Part shown: piece by piece, positions 46,631 to 58,220 of the stretch | Layout of the letters: every line of letters starts with the position of its first letter | Numbering within the stretch: the stretch's first letter is position 1 | Origin: Calothrix sp. PCC 6303 | Lineage (GTDB): Bacteria > Cyanobacteriota > Cyanobacteriia > Cyanobacteriales > Nostocaceae | Length of the DNA: 64,000 bases | Assembly: GCF_000317435.1 (NCBI RefSeq) | Contig: NC_019751.1 | Coordinates: forward strand, 1 to 64,000 | Direction of reading: 5' to 3' | Notes under the pieces: model-generated | Seen by the model: only the letters and a program-made list of their open reading frames with translations | What the model was told of the DNA's origin: nothing | Databases searched by the model: none | Position numbers and translations under genes: made by a program

Positions 46631-46859
46631 ATTGAAATGGCTCCTCTTGATGACATTATTTTGATATTGACGTTAATTAATTCAGAGTTTTTTTAACGCC
46701 ATTTTTATTTGATTATTCATGATTTTTGCCTACTTTGATAACATTAATTTAAATTTAAACAATTTAACAATATTTATCATTGGCATTAGTCTTTACCAGT
46801 ATGTGGAAAATTAAATTTAACTATTTATACTATGAATCTTATATTTTTGGAGACAATCT

Positions 46860-48323
46860 ATGATAGCTACTAAATCTGGAAAGTTTAGTAAAATATGGTT
46901 TGAAAGACTTATTGCCCTCATCGCCACAACCAATTTATTATTAGTTTTATTTGATACTAGTTATATAGTATGGAGAGATTTTTACTTCAAAAAATTACCT
47001 CAACTAACCCAGTTATATGACCCTATTAAAGGTATTGAACCTCATCGTGATGTAGTTACCTATTTAAACACAGTGCAGCAGTTAGAAGAACAGGTTGCTG
47101 AAACAGGTTTACAATCGTCCCAGGTAGCAACCAAGTTAGAGGAAATACGCCGCCTGAGCAATGAGATGATTGAGAGTAATCCCTTTGCTGCCGTAGGTAA
47201 AAGTGGAACGTTAGAGAAGGTAAAAAATCGCATACGCGATCGCATTAGTAAATCAGAAGCTAATTCTACTAACAAAAAATCAGCAAAAGCAGCCTTTGCC
47301 ACTTTTTGGAGTCAATCATACCTTTCCCAAAGAGGTTGGAACCAAGAGATCAACTATTTCAACCAACAAATCAAACCCGCCATCGCCACTACATACTACC
47401 GTCAAATTGGTGAAAATGGTGAGTTTATCGATAAGTTTTGGCTAATAGATTGTCCATTTTTGGTCATATTTATTACCGAATTTCTCGGACGCATCTATTT
47501 TATTAAACGCCGTAACCCAGAATATAGCTACCTAGAATCCATATTGTGGCGCTGGTATGATTTATTCCTATTCATCCCATTTATGCGCTGGTTACGTATC
47601 ATTCCAGTTTTAATTCGTTTAGATAAAGCCCATCTGATCAACCTTCAGCCAATCCGCAAACAACTACATCAGGGCATAGTTGCCAACTTTGCCGAAGAAA
47701 TTACCGAGATCGTTGTCATCCGCATAATTAACCAACTACAAGGCTCAATTCAACGTGGTGAATTAACACGATGGTTAATGCAACCAGAAACTAATCGACC
47801 CTACATAGACATAAACAACGTTAATGAAGTTGAAGCCATCACCACAATATTTACTCAAGCGATTCTCTATCAAGTATTACCCCAAATTCAACCTGAAATC
47901 ACCGCCATTTTACGACACACTATAGATAGCGCCCTCAACCAAACACCCATCTACCGCAACTTGCCGCATCTTCCCGGACTGGAGCAAATCCAAACCCAAC
48001 TCAGTGAAAAAATTGCCACTGAAATTGCCAACAACCTTTACAAAGCCATCATCAGCAGTGTCGAAGATCCTGTATCCGGAAAACTCTCACGTCAACTTAT
48101 ACAGCGTTTCATCGATACTTTAGGTGGAGAAATTCAGAAAAAACATGTTGTATCCGAAGTCCAAGATCTACTATCCGACTTCTTAGAAGAAGTCAAAATT
48201 AACTACGTTCAACGCTTATCTCAGGAAGATATTGAGCAAATTCTCGAACAAAGCCGTCAGATTCGTACCCAAACAGACGCAAAAACCCTCACACCACCAA
48301 AGTTTTTCGGTAGCAAGAATTGA
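46860..48323 (+). CDS. Unknown membrane protein with ion-channel-like helices
   Basis: A 487-residue protein preceded by a good GGAGA ribosome site. There is one N-terminal helix (about 14-36), a helical extracytoplasmic region to about 190, a second helix (FWLIDCPFLVIFITEFLGRIYF), then YSYLESILWRWYDLFLFIPFMRW with LRIIPVLIRL, which resembles the S3-S4 part of a voltage-sensor domain. The C-terminal 250 residues are soluble, helical and rich in conserved-looking repeats (EEITEIVVIRIINQLQGSI, LIQRFIDTLGGEIQ). No pore motif is visible. I do not recognise an established family; its function is unknown. Confidence 0.75.
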   Translation: MIATKSGKFSKIWFERLIALIATTNLLLVLFDTSYIVWRDFYFKKLPQLTQLYDPIKGIEPHRDVVTYLNTVQQLEEQVAETGLQSSQVATKLEEIRRLSNEMIESNPFAAVGKSGTLEKVKNRIRDRISKSEANSTNKKSAKAAFATFWSQSYLSQRGWNQEINYFNQQIKPAIATTYYRQIGENGEFIDKFWLIDCPFLVIFITEFLGRIYFIKRRNPEYSYLESILWRWYDLFLFIPFMRWLRIIPVLIRLDKAHLINLQPIRKQLHQGIVANFAEEITEIVVIRIINQLQGSIQRGELTRWLMQPETNRPYIDINNVNEVEAITTIFTQAILYQVLPQIQPEITAILRHTIDSALNQTPIYRNLPHLPGLEQIQTQLSEKIATEIANNLYKAIISSVEDPVSGKLSRQLIQRFIDTLGGEIQKKHVVSEVQDLLSDFLEEVKINYVQRLSQEDIEQILEQSRQIRTQTDAKTLTPPKFFGSKN

Positions 48324-48564
48324 TCCCCGTACACCCCTCTTGCTTTGGGAAATCAAATAAAACAAAACTCACCCAATAACTAGCCTCCACATTCCTCACA
48401 AAGCAATCTCAAAGTTGACTTTTCTCGTTAGGATTACCCAAGTCTGATAGAAGTCAAACCGGATTCCCATAGCAGATAACTGTTCACTGTTCACTGTCCA
48501 CTGATTTAATTGTTTCCCTCTTACTGCTCCACCTGAAAAAAATGCGCTAAACTCAATAAAGAGA
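48324..48564. other. Intergenic region upstream of the rimP leader
   Basis: No gene seen. A short GTTCACTGTTCACTGTCCACTG repeat cut as TTCACTG units lies near 48480-48502, a common dispersed cyanobacterial repeat. Confidence 0.4.
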
Positions 48565-48645
48565 GGCGAACCGATCCGGTTCGTCACAAAACTTCTTGGA
48601 AGATATCCTTTATCGCAGGAAGTGGGTGACAGCCCACTTTTTTTG
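48565..48645 (+). promoter_or_regulatory. rimP-nusA-infB leader with terminator-like attenuator
   Basis: Two hairpins stand directly before rimP. The first (48565-48585) is GGCGAACCG-ATC-CGGTTCGTC, nine pairs with one G-T. The second (48620-48639) is AAGTGGG-TGACAG-CCCACTT followed by T up to 48644, a textbook intrinsic terminator only 15 bases ahead of the rimP ATG. Because no gene ends close upstream, it most likely works as an attenuator of this operon; NusA feedback on its own leader is known in other bacteria. Confidence 0.7.
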
Positions 48646-48659
48646 TTGGAATTTATCGC

Positions 48660-49121
48660 ATGGCTCATCCGTTAGTCCCACAAATTATCGAAATAGCAAC
48701 ACCAGTAGCAGCAGAACTGGGATTTGAAGTCGTTGGCGCGGTTTTTCATACTAACCAACGTCCACCTGTATTGCGGGTAGATATCCGTAACCCACAAGCC
48801 GACACAGGTTTGGATGATTGTGAAAAGATGAGTCGTGCATTAGAAGTCTCCTTAGATGTTGCGGAAATTATTCCAGATGCCTACATATTAGAAATTTCCA
48901 GTCCCGGAATTTCACGACAGTTGACCACCGATAGGGAATTTACCTCTTTTAAAGGATTCCCTGTTATTATCAGCACTTCCCCTGCCTACGAAGGACAGCA
49001 AGACTGGGTTGGTCAATTAATTCGTCGGGATGACATAAAAATTTACCTAAACCAAAAAGGACGCGTGGTAGAAATTCCCCGTGACCAAATCACCAAGGTG
49101 CAATTAGATGAGCGCCGCTAA
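48660..49121 (+). CDS. rimP: Ribosome maturation factor RimP
   Basis: RimP assists 30S subunit assembly. The 153-residue protein shows [15 protein letters not shown], the [21 protein letters not shown] core, the conserved [14 protein letters not shown] motif and a C-terminal SH3-like domain ending [13 protein letters not shown]. It heads the classical rimP-nusA-ylxR-infB cluster. The ribosome binding site is weak, and a terminator-like hairpin lies just upstream. Confidence 0.96.
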   Translation: MAHPLVPQIIEIATPVAAELGFEVVGAVFHTNQRPPVLRVDIRNPQADTGLDDCEKMSRALEVSLDVAEIIPDAYILEISSPGISRQLTTDREFTSFKGFPVIISTSPAYEGQQDWVGQLIRRDDIKIYLNQKGRVVEIPRDQITKVQLDERR

Positions 49122-49500
49122 ATCAACGATTAGCTGTTAGTGATTGGTAATTAGTTATTTTTAGTGATTTTTTCCAGAATCTGTCGAAACTATAGGTGCA
49201 ACTGGAAAAAATTACCTCACTTGATACTTCGATTGCAGCAGCTATATCCGTTGATATTGCTTGTTTTGATCTTGATTGCTAGATACTGCTAACCAACTTG
49301 CCAGCATTATCCCAAAAGCAAAAGGGATTAGTCGTTGTCATCCAACAATTAACCACCAAAAATCTGAACAGTGAACAATCAAAAATAACTAAATTTATTT
49401 GTCACAAATTTTACAAATCAAAGTAGCAAAATAAGTATTTGCTCAATTGCTTTATTCAATATGTGGCTTTGTACAGAAGAAAATTTAAGGGAGACTGCGT
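49122..49500. other. Spacer between rimP and nusA
   Basis: About 380 AT-rich bases with no ORF or clear hairpin; unusually long for this cluster. nusA has a good AAGGGAGA ribosome site at its 3' end. A separate nusA promoter is possible but not identified. Confidence 0.4.
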
Positions 49501-50859
49501 ATGTCAATGGTGAATTTAGATGGATTAAAAGAGTTAATCGAAACTATCAGCCGTGAACGAAACTTACCACGTTTAGCTGTACAGTCAGCGATTCGTGAGG
49601 CATTGCTCAAAGGTTATGAGCGGTTTCGTCGTGCCCAAAATTTGGAACATAAACAATTTGAAGACGAATATTTCAACAATTTTGATGTTCAACTTGACAT
49701 TGATGATGAAGGGTTTCGAGTTGTTGCCACCAAAACCATAGTTGAAGAAGTAATCAACTCAGATCACGAAATTGCCCTGAAGGAAGTTCAGGAAATGGGG
49801 GGAGAAGAAGCACAACTAGGACAAGAAGTCGTCTTAGATGTCACCCCTGACAAAAAAGAATTTGGTCGCATGGCTGCTATGCAAACCAAGCAAGTACTGG
49901 CGCAGAAACTACGGGATCAACAGCGCCAAATGGTACAAGAAGAATTCCAAGATTTGGAAACCACTGTCTTGCAAGCAAGAGTGTTGAGATTTGAACGGCA
50001 ATCAATCATTTTGGCTGTCAGCAGTGGTTTTGGGCAAACAGAAGTTGAAGCCGAATTACCTAAACGTGAGCAGTTGCCCAATGATAACTATCGAGCAAAT
50101 GCAACATTCAAAGTTTACCTGAAGAAAGTTTCTCAAGGGCAGCAGCGTGGACCACAGTTACTAGTATCCCGTGCCGATGCTGGCTTAGTGGTTTACTTAT
50201 TTGCCAATGAAGTACCAGAAATAGAAGATGAAGTAGTACGGATTGTTGCCGTTGCCAGGGAGGCAAACCCGCCCTCCCGTTATGTTGGACCCAGGACTAA
50301 AATAGCGGTAGATACACTAGATCGTGACGTTGATCCTGTGGGTGCATGTATAGGTGCTAGAGGATCACGGATCCAAGTTGTAGTCAACGAACTTCGCGGC
50401 GAAAAAATTGATGTGATTCGCTGGTCGCCAGATCCCGCAACCTACATTGCTAATGCCCTTAGTCCGGCACGAGTTGATGATGTCAGACTCATGGATCCAG
50501 AAACTCGCCAAACCCACGTCTTAGTTGCAGAAGACCAACTCAGTTTAGCAATCGGGAAAGAAGGGCAAAACGTCCGCTTGGCTGCGCGATTGACTGGTTG
50601 GAAAATCGATATCAAAGATAAAGCTAAATACGATTATGAAGGGGAAGATGCTAAATTTGCAGCTGCCCGCATCCAACATGCTGTAGACATGGCAGCAGAG
50701 GATGAGGAATTTGAAGAAGATGAAGAGTTTGAAGAAGATGAAGAGTTTACAATAGCATCAGAAACATCACCAAAATTTGAAGAATCAGAAGAATTTGCAG
50801 ACAAAAATCAACAAGAGTCGGCAGATAATGCTATCTTTGACACTGATAACGATAAGTAA
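49501..50859 (+). CDS. nusA: Transcription termination/antitermination factor NusA
   Basis: NusA binds RNA polymerase and nascent RNA, modulating pausing and termination. The 452-residue protein has the N-terminal polymerase-binding domain (LKELIETISRERNLPRLAVQ), an S1 domain, and two KH domains with VGACIGARGSRIQVVVNELR and LSLAIGKEGQNVRLAARLTGW. The C-terminus after about 395 is a short acidic tail with repeated EEFEEDE units, without the AR repeats of the E. coli protein, as usual in cyanobacteria. Confidence 0.97.
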   Translation: MSMVNLDGLKELIETISRERNLPRLAVQSAIREALLKGYERFRRAQNLEHKQFEDEYFNNFDVQLDIDDEGFRVVATKTIVEEVINSDHEIALKEVQEMGGEEAQLGQEVVLDVTPDKKEFGRMAAMQTKQVLAQKLRDQQRQMVQEEFQDLETTVLQARVLRFERQSIILAVSSGFGQTEVEAELPKREQLPNDNYRANATFKVYLKKVSQGQQRGPQLLVSRADAGLVVYLFANEVPEIEDEVVRIVAVAREANPPSRYVGPRTKIAVDTLDRDVDPVGACIGARGSRIQVVVNELRGEKIDVIRWSPDPATYIANALSPARVDDVRLMDPETRQTHVLVAEDQLSLAIGKEGQNVRLAARLTGWKIDIKDKAKYDYEGEDAKFAAARIQHAVDMAAEDEEFEEDEEFEEDEEFTIASETSPKFEESEEFADKNQQESADNAIFDTDNDK

Positions 50860-50921
50860 GTAAAGTCAAAGATATAATTTTTTAACAAATCAAGCGCTAA
50901 TTCAATCTATCTAATAAACAA

Positions 50922-51203
50922 ATGAAGCCAAACTATCGGCGCTGTAATAGCTGCCGCAAAGTGGGTTTAAAGCATGAGTTTTGGCGGATTGTCCGCGTAT
51001 TTCCATCTGGGCAGGTACAATTAGATCAAGGCATGGGGCGTTCTGCTTACATTTGCCAAAATCAGAGTTGTTTAACTGCGGCTCAGAAGAAAAACCGATT
51101 AGGGCGATCGCTACATGCAACAGTGCCAGAAGCTCTGTACCAAGAATTGTGGCAGCGCCTAGCAGAGTCACAATCTCAACCCCAATTGTTAGATATAACC
51201 TGA
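50922..51203 (+). CDS. YlxR/RnpM family RNA-binding protein
   Basis: A 93-residue basic protein with the YlxR (DUF448) fold: NYRRCNSCRKVGLKHEFWRI, the GRSAYICQNQSCLTAAQKKN segment (GRGAY-type) and a helical C-terminus. Cysteine pairs near both ends of the core may bind metal. In Bacillus the family member RnpM binds RNase P RNA. It stands between nusA and infB, the position conserved through bacteria. Confidence 0.92.
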   Translation: MKPNYRRCNSCRKVGLKHEFWRIVRVFPSGQVQLDQGMGRSAYICQNQSCLTAAQKKNRLGRSLHATVPEALYQELWQRLAESQSQPQLLDIT

Positions 51204-51702
51204 ATTATTTTACTTTGCTAACAGGAGAACAAAATAATTGCGACAATAGTCAAACAACTCATACTTCCATCGCGCTCTTTGTACTTATGTAAAGATTAGA
51301 TGGAGAAAACAACCATTTTGTATGGTGGTGTGGGTAATTCAATTACACCAACACCAGTATTTAATGGCACAATATTAAATTATGAGTTTGTGAAGTTTGA
51401 GGCGAAAGCATCATCAGCAAGCACACTTAGAACTTGTACTGAGTTTGATTGTGGAAGACTTAGAGTCAGCAAAGCAAGAAAATACAAACAAAAATAAGCA
51501 AATTGGTAGCGCCCACGCACCAAAAAGCATCGACCATCATCCTAGGTGGAGATGCCAGTGTTAAACCGAAACATCTCTCTTTCCTAACTGGAGGCACCGG
51601 CAAAACCCATAGCGGCAACCTAAACACAGTAATCGAAGGATGGAGATGTCTCCTTCATCTGGCAGCCATCCGCTAAAACTGTAAACAAAAGGGGAAGAGT
51701 GG
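51204..51702 (+). other. infB upstream region with possible degraded ORF and leader hairpin
   Basis: A 65-codon frame at 51300-51497 (MEKTTILYGGVGNSITPTPV) has no recognised family. In a shifted frame LELVLSLIVEDLESAKQENT reads like a helical protein end, so a small gene may have decayed here; support is weak. At 51638-51671 a nested hairpin, GGATGG around AGATG-TCTCCTT-CATCT and CCATCC, sits 31 bases before infB and could influence its expression. Confidence 0.4.
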
Positions 51703-54700
51703 ATGACCAACGGCAAAGTTAGAATTTACGAATTATCAAAGGAATTGAATTTGGATAACAAAGAGCTATTAGCAATTTGCGACCAGCTCAATATCGCGGT
51801 CAAAAGTCATAGTAGTACGATCACTGAATCCGAAGCAGAACGTATCCGGTCTCAAGCCGAAAAACAGGCAGTGACAAACGTCAGCTCAAGGCAAGAAAGT
51901 GGCAGTAGTCAAAAACAAAATTTACAGCAAGCAGGCTCCCGCAACCGACCACCAGTAGCAAACAAACAACAGATTATAGAAATTCGCAAACCCAAACTAC
52001 TTAGTAACTCCAGTACCAATGGCGCAGATGCGTCAGGTACTAATGCAAACCAATTTTCTTCCTCTGAGGCTAATTCCCTGAATCCACCTCCACCCCGACC
52101 TTTAGCTCCAGAAGTTTCATCCATGAAGCCGTCGGCACCACCTACTCGACCCGTACCCCGCAATCAGTCCGAAACAGCATCGGAACCAGTATCAGTAAAT
52201 GTGGATAAAAATCCCGCCCGCAGCCAACAAGTAGAAAAAACTGTTGGTGAAAAAACTGAGAAAGTTCCTAGACCCAGACCTGATAAGACTCCTAAACCTC
52301 AACTGGTTGCCCCACCCACTAGACCAGCAGAGCCAGACAGCAGTACAAGTACAAATATTGGCAATGTTGCTAATGTTGCCTCTGATGCGGCTCCAACCGA
52401 AAAGCCAGTTTTGCGTCGTGAAAAAAGTTCAAATGAAGGACGTGAAGAGCGCGAACACGTGGTTAAACCGAAGGTGAATCGCGGTGGCTCTGAAATGCCA
52501 CAATCTCCTTCATCTAAGCCAAGTCGTCCTAGCGCACCCGTTCGCTCAGATCAAAAGCCGAGCCGACCGTCATCTGGTGACAATCAAAGACCTAGCAGAC
52601 CCCTTCGTTCTGGGGAATCGCCAGTTTCAGCGATCGCTACACCACCTCGACCCATGCCACCAGGAACAAGTCGAAACATACCTGGCGCTGCTGCTAATGA
52701 TGACGATCGCTCAGATATTCCCACAGACGTTATTGAACTCAAGCGTCCAACTCCGCCACGTCTTGCCAAAGCCGGTGCGAAGAAGTGGCAGGAAGAAGAA
52801 ATCGACGAAAAAGAGAAGCTTGGTAAACTTGCTCCCAAGGGCAAGCGAGTCAAGCCAATTGTGGAAGATGACTTTGATGATGATGATTTGCTAGATGATG
52901 AGGATGCCGAGTCACTAGCAGCACTTCAAGTTAGTAACGCCATAGTTCGTCCGCCAAAACCAAAATCTGCTACAAAAGCTAGTCAGCCGATAGCAGCAGT
53001 AACAACACAGGCAGTTCGTACAAGAAAAGCCGCAGCTGCTAGCAATAAGGAACAAAATCAAAATCGTCGCCGCGAACCAGAACAGAAGCGCGATCGCCCA
53101 GAGAAAATTGTTGTCTATGGTCCGATGACAGTCCAAGAATTAGCAGATGTCTTGGTTGTTGCGGATACTGAAATTGTGAGAATTCTCTTTATCAAGGGTA
53201 TGGCAGTTAGCATTACCCAAAATTTAGATATCTCCACAATTCAGTTGATTGCTACCGAGTTGGAAGTTGAGGTTGAGGTTCTTGAACCTGTTTCCGAAGC
53301 GATTAAAAATGAAATGCTGGAATTAGACGATTTGGATAACCTCCAACGTCGTCCACCAGTTGTAACCATCATGGGTCACGTTGACCACGGTAAAACAACC
53401 CTACTGGACTCCATCCGCAAGACAAAAGTGGCAGCAGGGGAAGCTGGTGGAATCACACAACACATTGGTGCTTATCATGTTGATGTGGAACACAACGGCA
53501 AGGAACAACAAGTTGTGTTCCTGGATACTCCTGGTCACGAAGCATTTACAGCAATGCGCGCTAGAGGAGCAAGGGTTACAGACATTGCCATCTTGGTTGT
53601 TGCGGCAGACGACGGTGTACGTCCACAAACCATTGAGGCAATTCGACATGCTCAAGCTGCCGAAGTACCAATTATTGTTGCCATCAACAAAGTTGATAAA
53701 GAAGCAGCACAACCTGACCGAGTTAAGCAGGAACTGACTCAGTACAACTTAACACCTGAAGAATGGGGTGGCGACACCATTATGGTACCTGTGAGTGCCA
53801 TCAAGGGTGAAAATCTTGATACTTTGTTGGAAATGATTTTGCTAGTAGCAGAAATTGGAGAATTATCTGCAAATCCAAATCGTCCGGCGAAGGGAACAGT
53901 GATTGAAGCCCATTTGGATAAAGCAAAAGGTGCGGTTGCAACCTTACTCATCCAAAATGGAACCCTGCGAGTTGGCGATATTTTGGTAGCTGGCTCCGTG
54001 TTTGGTAAAGTTCGAGCAATGGTGAACGACCGAAGTGAGCGTGTAGATATTGCTTCTCCTTCCTTTGCTGTTGAAGTATTAGGTCTAAGTGATGTCCCTG
54101 CTGCTGGTGATGAGTTTAGCGTCTTCTTAGTTGAGAAAGAAGCTAGAGCGATCGCTAGTCAGCGTGCTGATAAGATTCGTCAGTCACGTTTGATGCAAGG
54201 ACGCGTCACCCTCACCAGTATTTCTGCTCAAGCTCAAGAAGGCGAGTTGAAAGAACTCAACTTGATCTTGAAAGGCGATGTTCAGGGTTCAGTGGAAGCA
54301 ATTGTGGGTGCCCTCAAGCAAATTCCTCAAAACGAAGTTCAAATTCGGATGTTGCTTTCATCAGCAGGTGAAATTACCGAAACTGATATCGACTTGGCAT
54401 CTGCCAGTGGTGCGGTGATCATCGGTTTTAACACCACCCTTGCTAGTGGTGCGCGTCAAGCTGCCGATGAGGCTGGAGTTGATGTTCGTGAGTACAACAT
54501 CATTTACAAACTCCTAGAAGACATCCAAGCAGCGTTGGAAGGTTTACTAGAGCCGGAATTGGTAGAAGAACCTTTGGGAACCACCGAAGTTCGTGCCGTA
54601 TTCCCTGTGGGACGCGGTGCAGTAGCTGGTTGCTATGTTCAAAATGGTAAGTTAGTTCGTAACTGTAAGGTTCGTGTACAGCGGAATGGTAAGGTAATCT

Positions 54701-54870
54701 ACGAAGGTGTCCTTGATTCCTTGAAGCGGATGCGCGAAGATTCACGGGAAGTCAACGCTGGTTATGAATGTGGTGTTGGTATCGATAAATTCAACGATTG
54801 GGTTGAAGGCGATATTATCGAGTCTTACCAGTTGGTAACTAAGCGTCGTACTTTAACGATGACAAGATGA
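51703..54870 (+). CDS. infB: Translation initiation factor IF-2
   Basis: A 1055-residue IF-2, the GTPase that brings initiator tRNA to the 30S subunit. The N-terminal 470 residues are a long, proline- and charge-rich extension beginning [20 protein letters not shown], typical of cyanobacteria. The G domain follows with [28 protein letters not shown] and INKVDK, then domains II-IV with [10 protein letters not shown] and a C-terminal [14 protein letters not shown]. The ribosome site AGGGGAAGAG precedes ATG 51703. It ends the rimP-nusA cluster and has a terminator. Confidence 0.97.
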   Translation: MTNGKVRIYELSKELNLDNKELLAICDQLNIAVKSHSSTITESEAERIRSQAEKQAVTNVSSRQESGSSQKQNLQQAGSRNRPPVANKQQIIEIRKPKLLSNSSTNGADASGTNANQFSSSEANSLNPPPPRPLAPEVSSMKPSAPPTRPVPRNQSETASEPVSVNVDKNPARSQQVEKTVGEKTEKVPRPRPDKTPKPQLVAPPTRPAEPDSSTSTNIGNVANVASDAAPTEKPVLRREKSSNEGREEREHVVKPKVNRGGSEMPQSPSSKPSRPSAPVRSDQKPSRPSSGDNQRPSRPLRSGESPVSAIATPPRPMPPGTSRNIPGAAANDDDRSDIPTDVIELKRPTPPRLAKAGAKKWQEEEIDEKEKLGKLAPKGKRVKPIVEDDFDDDDLLDDEDAESLAALQVSNAIVRPPKPKSATKASQPIAAVTTQAVRTRKAAAASNKEQNQNRRREPEQKRDRPEKIVVYGPMTVQELADVLVVADTEIVRILFIKGMAVSITQNLDISTIQLIATELEVEVEVLEPVSEAIKNEMLELDDLDNLQRRPPVVTIMGHVDHGKTTLLDSIRKTKVAAGEAGGITQHIGAYHVDVEHNGKEQQVVFLDTPGHEAFTAMRARGARVTDIAILVVAADDGVRPQTIEAIRHAQAAEVPIIVAINKVDKEAAQPDRVKQELTQYNLTPEEWGGDTIMVPVSAIKGENLDTLLEMILLVAEIGELSANPNRPAKGTVIEAHLDKAKGAVATLLIQNGTLRVGDILVAGSVFGKVRAMVNDRSERVDIASPSFAVEVLGLSDVPAAGDEFSVFLVEKEARAIASQRADKIRQSRLMQGRVTLTSISAQAQEGELKELNLILKGDVQGSVEAIVGALKQIPQNEVQIRMLLSSAGEITETDIDLASASGAVIIGFNTTLASGARQAADEAGVDVREYNIIYKLLEDIQAALEGLLEPELVEEPLGTTEVRAVFPVGRGAVAGCYVQNGKLVRNCKVRVQRNGKVIYEGVLDSLKRMREDSREVNAGYECGVGIDKFNDWVEGDIIESYQLVTKRRTLTMTR

Positions 54871-54930
54871 TACAAAGAAAAGTCGGGGCACAAAACCTCG
54901 GCTTCCTCTTGAGTCAAATATTGAATTTTG

Positions 54931-54962
54931 AGGCAGTGTCGGATTTATCCCGCTGCCTTTTT
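54931..54962 (+). terminator. Terminator after infB
   Basis: AGGCAG (54931-54936) and CTGCCT (54953-54958) form a stem over a 16-base loop, followed by four further T. It lies 60 bases past the infB stop. Confidence 0.65.
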
Positions 54963-55465
54963 AGTTGTATATAAAAATTTACTTGATAAAATAACTAATT
55001 TTGTGTTTTGTATACTAAGGAACGACAATTTAATAACATGAAATGGTGCGTTACGCTGCGCTTACACACCCTACTTTTGCACTTTATTTAATCCACGTTC
55101 CTAACTACGTTATTAATCACTTAAAGTCATTTTCAAGATATCCTTAGCCTCACGAAGTATTTGTTGTTTTACAGTTGGGGACTAGCGTCAAAATAAAGTA
55201 CCAGATGAAAACTGTGAATCCATCATAAAACGGTAAAGTCTGATTGCTATATCGGTATATTATTTAATTGCAAGTCCCTTGGCAGCATTTGATTGACTTC
55301 ATGCTCTCTGATTTAGGCATTTCTCCAACCACTAACTCATCCTAAATTTTTGAATTTGCAATTGCTGTAAGCGATCGCATTACAGGATTTATGGGGTTTT
55401 TTCAAATAAGCGATCGCATTACAGGATTTATGGGCTTTTTTCCAAATACTGTTGTGAGTCGATAT
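54963..55465. repeat. Intergenic region with a 39-bp HIP1-containing tandem duplication
   Basis: Two copies of a 39-bp unit beginning AGCGATCGCATTACAGGATT run from about 55369 to 55446, differing in very few bases. Upstream, near 55072-55103, TTGCACTTTATTTAATCCAC is shared with 58907-58926, a dispersed repeat. No gene was seen. Confidence 0.75.
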
Positions 55466-57850
55466 CTAATGCTTCCATATCCAATCAAGAATTTCTGGCA
55501 TATCTTCCCCATGCTGAGTTACATACTGCCGATGCTCAATTAACTTATCCTGCAGCATTTGCTTCACATAGGCAACTGAAGCCCCCAATTTGGGTACACG
55601 GTCGATGACATCCATAACTAGGTGGAAACGGTCTAAATCGTTCAAGACTGCCATATCAAAAGGTGTAGTCGTTGTTCCCTCCTCTTTATATCCACGTACA
55701 TGCAGATTGTGATGATTTGTCCGACGATAAGTTAGGCGATGAATTAACCAAGGGTATCCATGATATGCAAAAATAATTGGTTTATCGGTGGTGAAAATCA
55801 CATCAAAGTCTTTATCAGATAAACCATGCGGGTGTTCTGTTGGTGTTTGCAGTTTCATCAAGTCAACCACATTTACCACTCGTACCTTTAGTTCTGGTAA
55901 GTGCTGGCGCATGAAATCAACTGCTGCCAAGGTTTCTAAGGTGGGAACATCCCCCGCACAAGCCATCACAACATCAGGTTCGCTACCTTTATCATTGCTT
56001 GCCCACTCCCAAATACCAAGACCTTTGGAACAGTGTTTAATGGCAGCATCCATATCTAAATACTGTAATTCAGGTTGTTTCCCAGCCACAATCACGTTGA
56101 CATAATGACGACTTCGCAAACAATGATCGGTGACAGATAGTAACGTATTTGCATCAGGTGGTAAATAGACTCGAATTATCTCTGCTTTTTTGTTGACTAC
56201 ATGGTCGATGAAACCTGGATCTTGGTGGGAAAAGCCGTTATGATCTTGTCGCCAGACATGTGAGGTTAACAAATAGTTGAGGGAAGCAATTGGTCTGCGC
56301 CAAGGTATATCCTTAGTTGTCGTTAACCATTTGGCATGTTGGTTAAACATCGAATCAATGACGTGGATAAATGCCTCATAGCAGGAAAGAAAACCGTGAC
56401 GACCTGTTAATAAATATCCCTCTAACCAACCTTCACAGGTATGTTCGCTCAAAATTTCCATCACTCGACCATCGATTCCTAAATGGTCATCTTCAGGTAT
56501 TATTTGTGCGCCCCAAGTCTTATCGGTTACATCTAAAACATCACCTAGACGATTGGAAGCAGTTTCATCGGGACCAAATAACCTAAAGTTACGATTCTCT
56601 AGGTTTAGTTTCATCACATCCCGAAGAAACTTACCCATGACGCGGGTTGATTCTACTTCCACTGTTCCAGGTTTGGGAACGGCAATGGCATAATCTTGGA
56701 AGTTGGGCATTTTCAAATCTTTGAGGAGGATGCCACCATTGGTATGGGGGTTATCTCCCATGCGGAATTGTCCCTTGGGTGCAAGTTCTGCAAGTTCCGG
56801 CATTAATTTGCCGTTAGGGTCGAAGAGTTCTTCGGGTTTATAACTCTTCATCCATGCCGATAGAAGTTTGATATGTTCTGGCTTACTTGCTAACTCTCCA
56901 AAGGGAACTTGGTGACTACGCCAAGAACCTTCCGTCTTTTTGCCATCAACTTCTTTTGGTCCAGTCCAACCTTTGGGACTTCTCAAAATAATCATCGGCA
57001 TTCGCGGACGTTCTGTGAAACCATGCACCCTAGCTTCCCGTTGAATGCCCTTAATTTCCTCAATTACTGTATCTAATGTTGCCGCCATTAGTTGGTGCAT
57101 GGTTTCTGGGTCGGAACCTTCTACAAAGTAAGGTTTGTAACCATAACCTATAAACAAACTTTCCAGTTCTTCGTGGCTGATACGTGCCAGTACAGTTGGG
57201 TTAGCAATTTTATACCCATTGAGGTGGAGAATTGGCAAAACAGCCCCATCATGTACAGGGTTAAGGAACTTATTTGAGTGCCAACTTGCTGCTAGAGGTC
57301 CTGTTTCTGCTTCCCCGTCACCAACGACGCAAGCAATTATTTGGTCGGGGTTATCAAATGCGGCTCCGTAGGCGTGAGATAATGCGTAACCGAGTTCCCC
57401 ACCTTCGTGAATTGAACCAGGGGTTTCGGGTGCGACGTGACTGGGGATACCACCTGGGAAGGAAAATTGTTTGAAGAGTTTTTTGATCCCCTCTTTATCT
57501 TGGGAAATATTTGGGTAGTATTCGCTGTAAGTTCCCTCAAGGTAAGTATTGGCAACTAATCCGGGACCCCCATGACCAGGACCTGCGATATAAATGATAC
57601 TTTGGTCATGCTTTTTGATGATGCGGTTGAGATGGACGTAGATAAAGTTTAAACCGGGTGTGGTTCCCCAGTGACCGAGTAGTCGGGGTTTAATCTGTTC
57701 AAGTTTGAGCGGTTCTTGGAGGAGGGGATTATCTAGTAGGTAAATTTGTCCAACCGAAAGATAGTTAGCAGCACGCCAGTAAGCGTTAATCTTACGTAGT
57801 TCTTCTGCTGTGAGTGGAGAATCTGTGACCATCTGACTGGTGGTTGTCAT
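55466..57850 (-). CDS. xfp: Xylulose-5-phosphate/fructose-6-phosphate phosphoketolase
   Basis: A 794-residue thiamine-diphosphate enzyme that splits xylulose 5-phosphate (or fructose 6-phosphate) with phosphate to acetyl phosphate plus a sugar phosphate. The N-terminal part shows [18 protein letters not shown] and [15 protein letters not shown], then [19 protein letters not shown] (ThDP motif GDGE), and a central PKGWTGPK. Length is normal. Acetate kinase lies 1.9 kb upstream on the same strand, so together they would make acetate and ATP from sugar phosphates. Confidence 0.96.
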   Translation of the reverse strand: MTTTSQMVTDSPLTAEELRKINAYWRAANYLSVGQIYLLDNPLLQEPLKLEQIKPRLLGHWGTTPGLNFIYVHLNRIIKKHDQSIIYIAGPGHGGPGLVANTYLEGTYSEYYPNISQDKEGIKKLFKQFSFPGGIPSHVAPETPGSIHEGGELGYALSHAYGAAFDNPDQIIACVVGDGEAETGPLAASWHSNKFLNPVHDGAVLPILHLNGYKIANPTVLARISHEELESLFIGYGYKPYFVEGSDPETMHQLMAATLDTVIEEIKGIQREARVHGFTERPRMPMIILRSPKGWTGPKEVDGKKTEGSWRSHQVPFGELASKPEHIKLLSAWMKSYKPEELFDPNGKLMPELAELAPKGQFRMGDNPHTNGGILLKDLKMPNFQDYAIAVPKPGTVEVESTRVMGKFLRDVMKLNLENRNFRLFGPDETASNRLGDVLDVTDKTWGAQIIPEDDHLGIDGRVMEILSEHTCEGWLEGYLLTGRHGFLSCYEAFIHVIDSMFNQHAKWLTTTKDIPWRRPIASLNYLLTSHVWRQDHNGFSHQDPGFIDHVVNKKAEIIRVYLPPDANTLLSVTDHCLRSRHYVNVIVAGKQPELQYLDMDAAIKHCSKGLGIWEWASNDKGSEPDVVMACAGDVPTLETLAAVDFMRQHLPELKVRVVNVVDLMKLQTPTEHPHGLSDKDFDVIFTTDKPIIFAYHGYPWLIHRLTYRRTNHHNLHVRGYKEEGTTTTPFDMAVLNDLDRFHLVMDVIDRVPKLGASVAYVKQMLQDKLIEHRQYVTQHGEDMPEILDWIWKH

Positions 57851-58220
57851 AGTTTATCGCTAAATGGTAGATCAATTGTGTATCAATTCGAGGTTGAATT
57901 TATTCTGGTGGGATTTCGATTTTGATATTACAGGACAAATGTGAGGAAATTTTGAGGATTCTGTGTTTGCTGCCATAATTATTAATAAATAATTAAAAAC
58001 CATCACACAAAAACTATCTATAGCAGGTTACTTCTTTTGATATTTAATACAAATCCAGATGTCCCAGCAGAACATCTCTCTCAGGGGGGATTTTGGATAA
58101 CATATGATTAATTTATGAAGATGTTTATTGGGGCAAAACTAAATATTGGTGAGACGCGACGCATCACGTCTCTACATTTTAAACAATAATATCAATGACA
58201 ACTTGAGATCAAACTGCTTT
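57851..58220. other. Intergenic region upstream of phosphoketolase
   Basis: No gene. A degenerate hairpin (GGTGAGACG...CGTCTCTAC, about 58149-58175) belongs to the GTAGAGACG family seen at 13504 and 18364. Confidence 0.5.

Noticed and set aside
52484-52894. 136-codon plus-strand ORF inside infB
   Set aside because: It lies in a shifted frame of the IF-2 N-terminal extension; the infB frame is continuous and conserved.
55369-55446. Tandem HIP1-containing units as a possible CRISPR array
   Set aside because: Only two adjacent copies with no spacers; it is a simple tandem duplication. No CRISPR repeat-spacer pattern or cas gene was found in the window.
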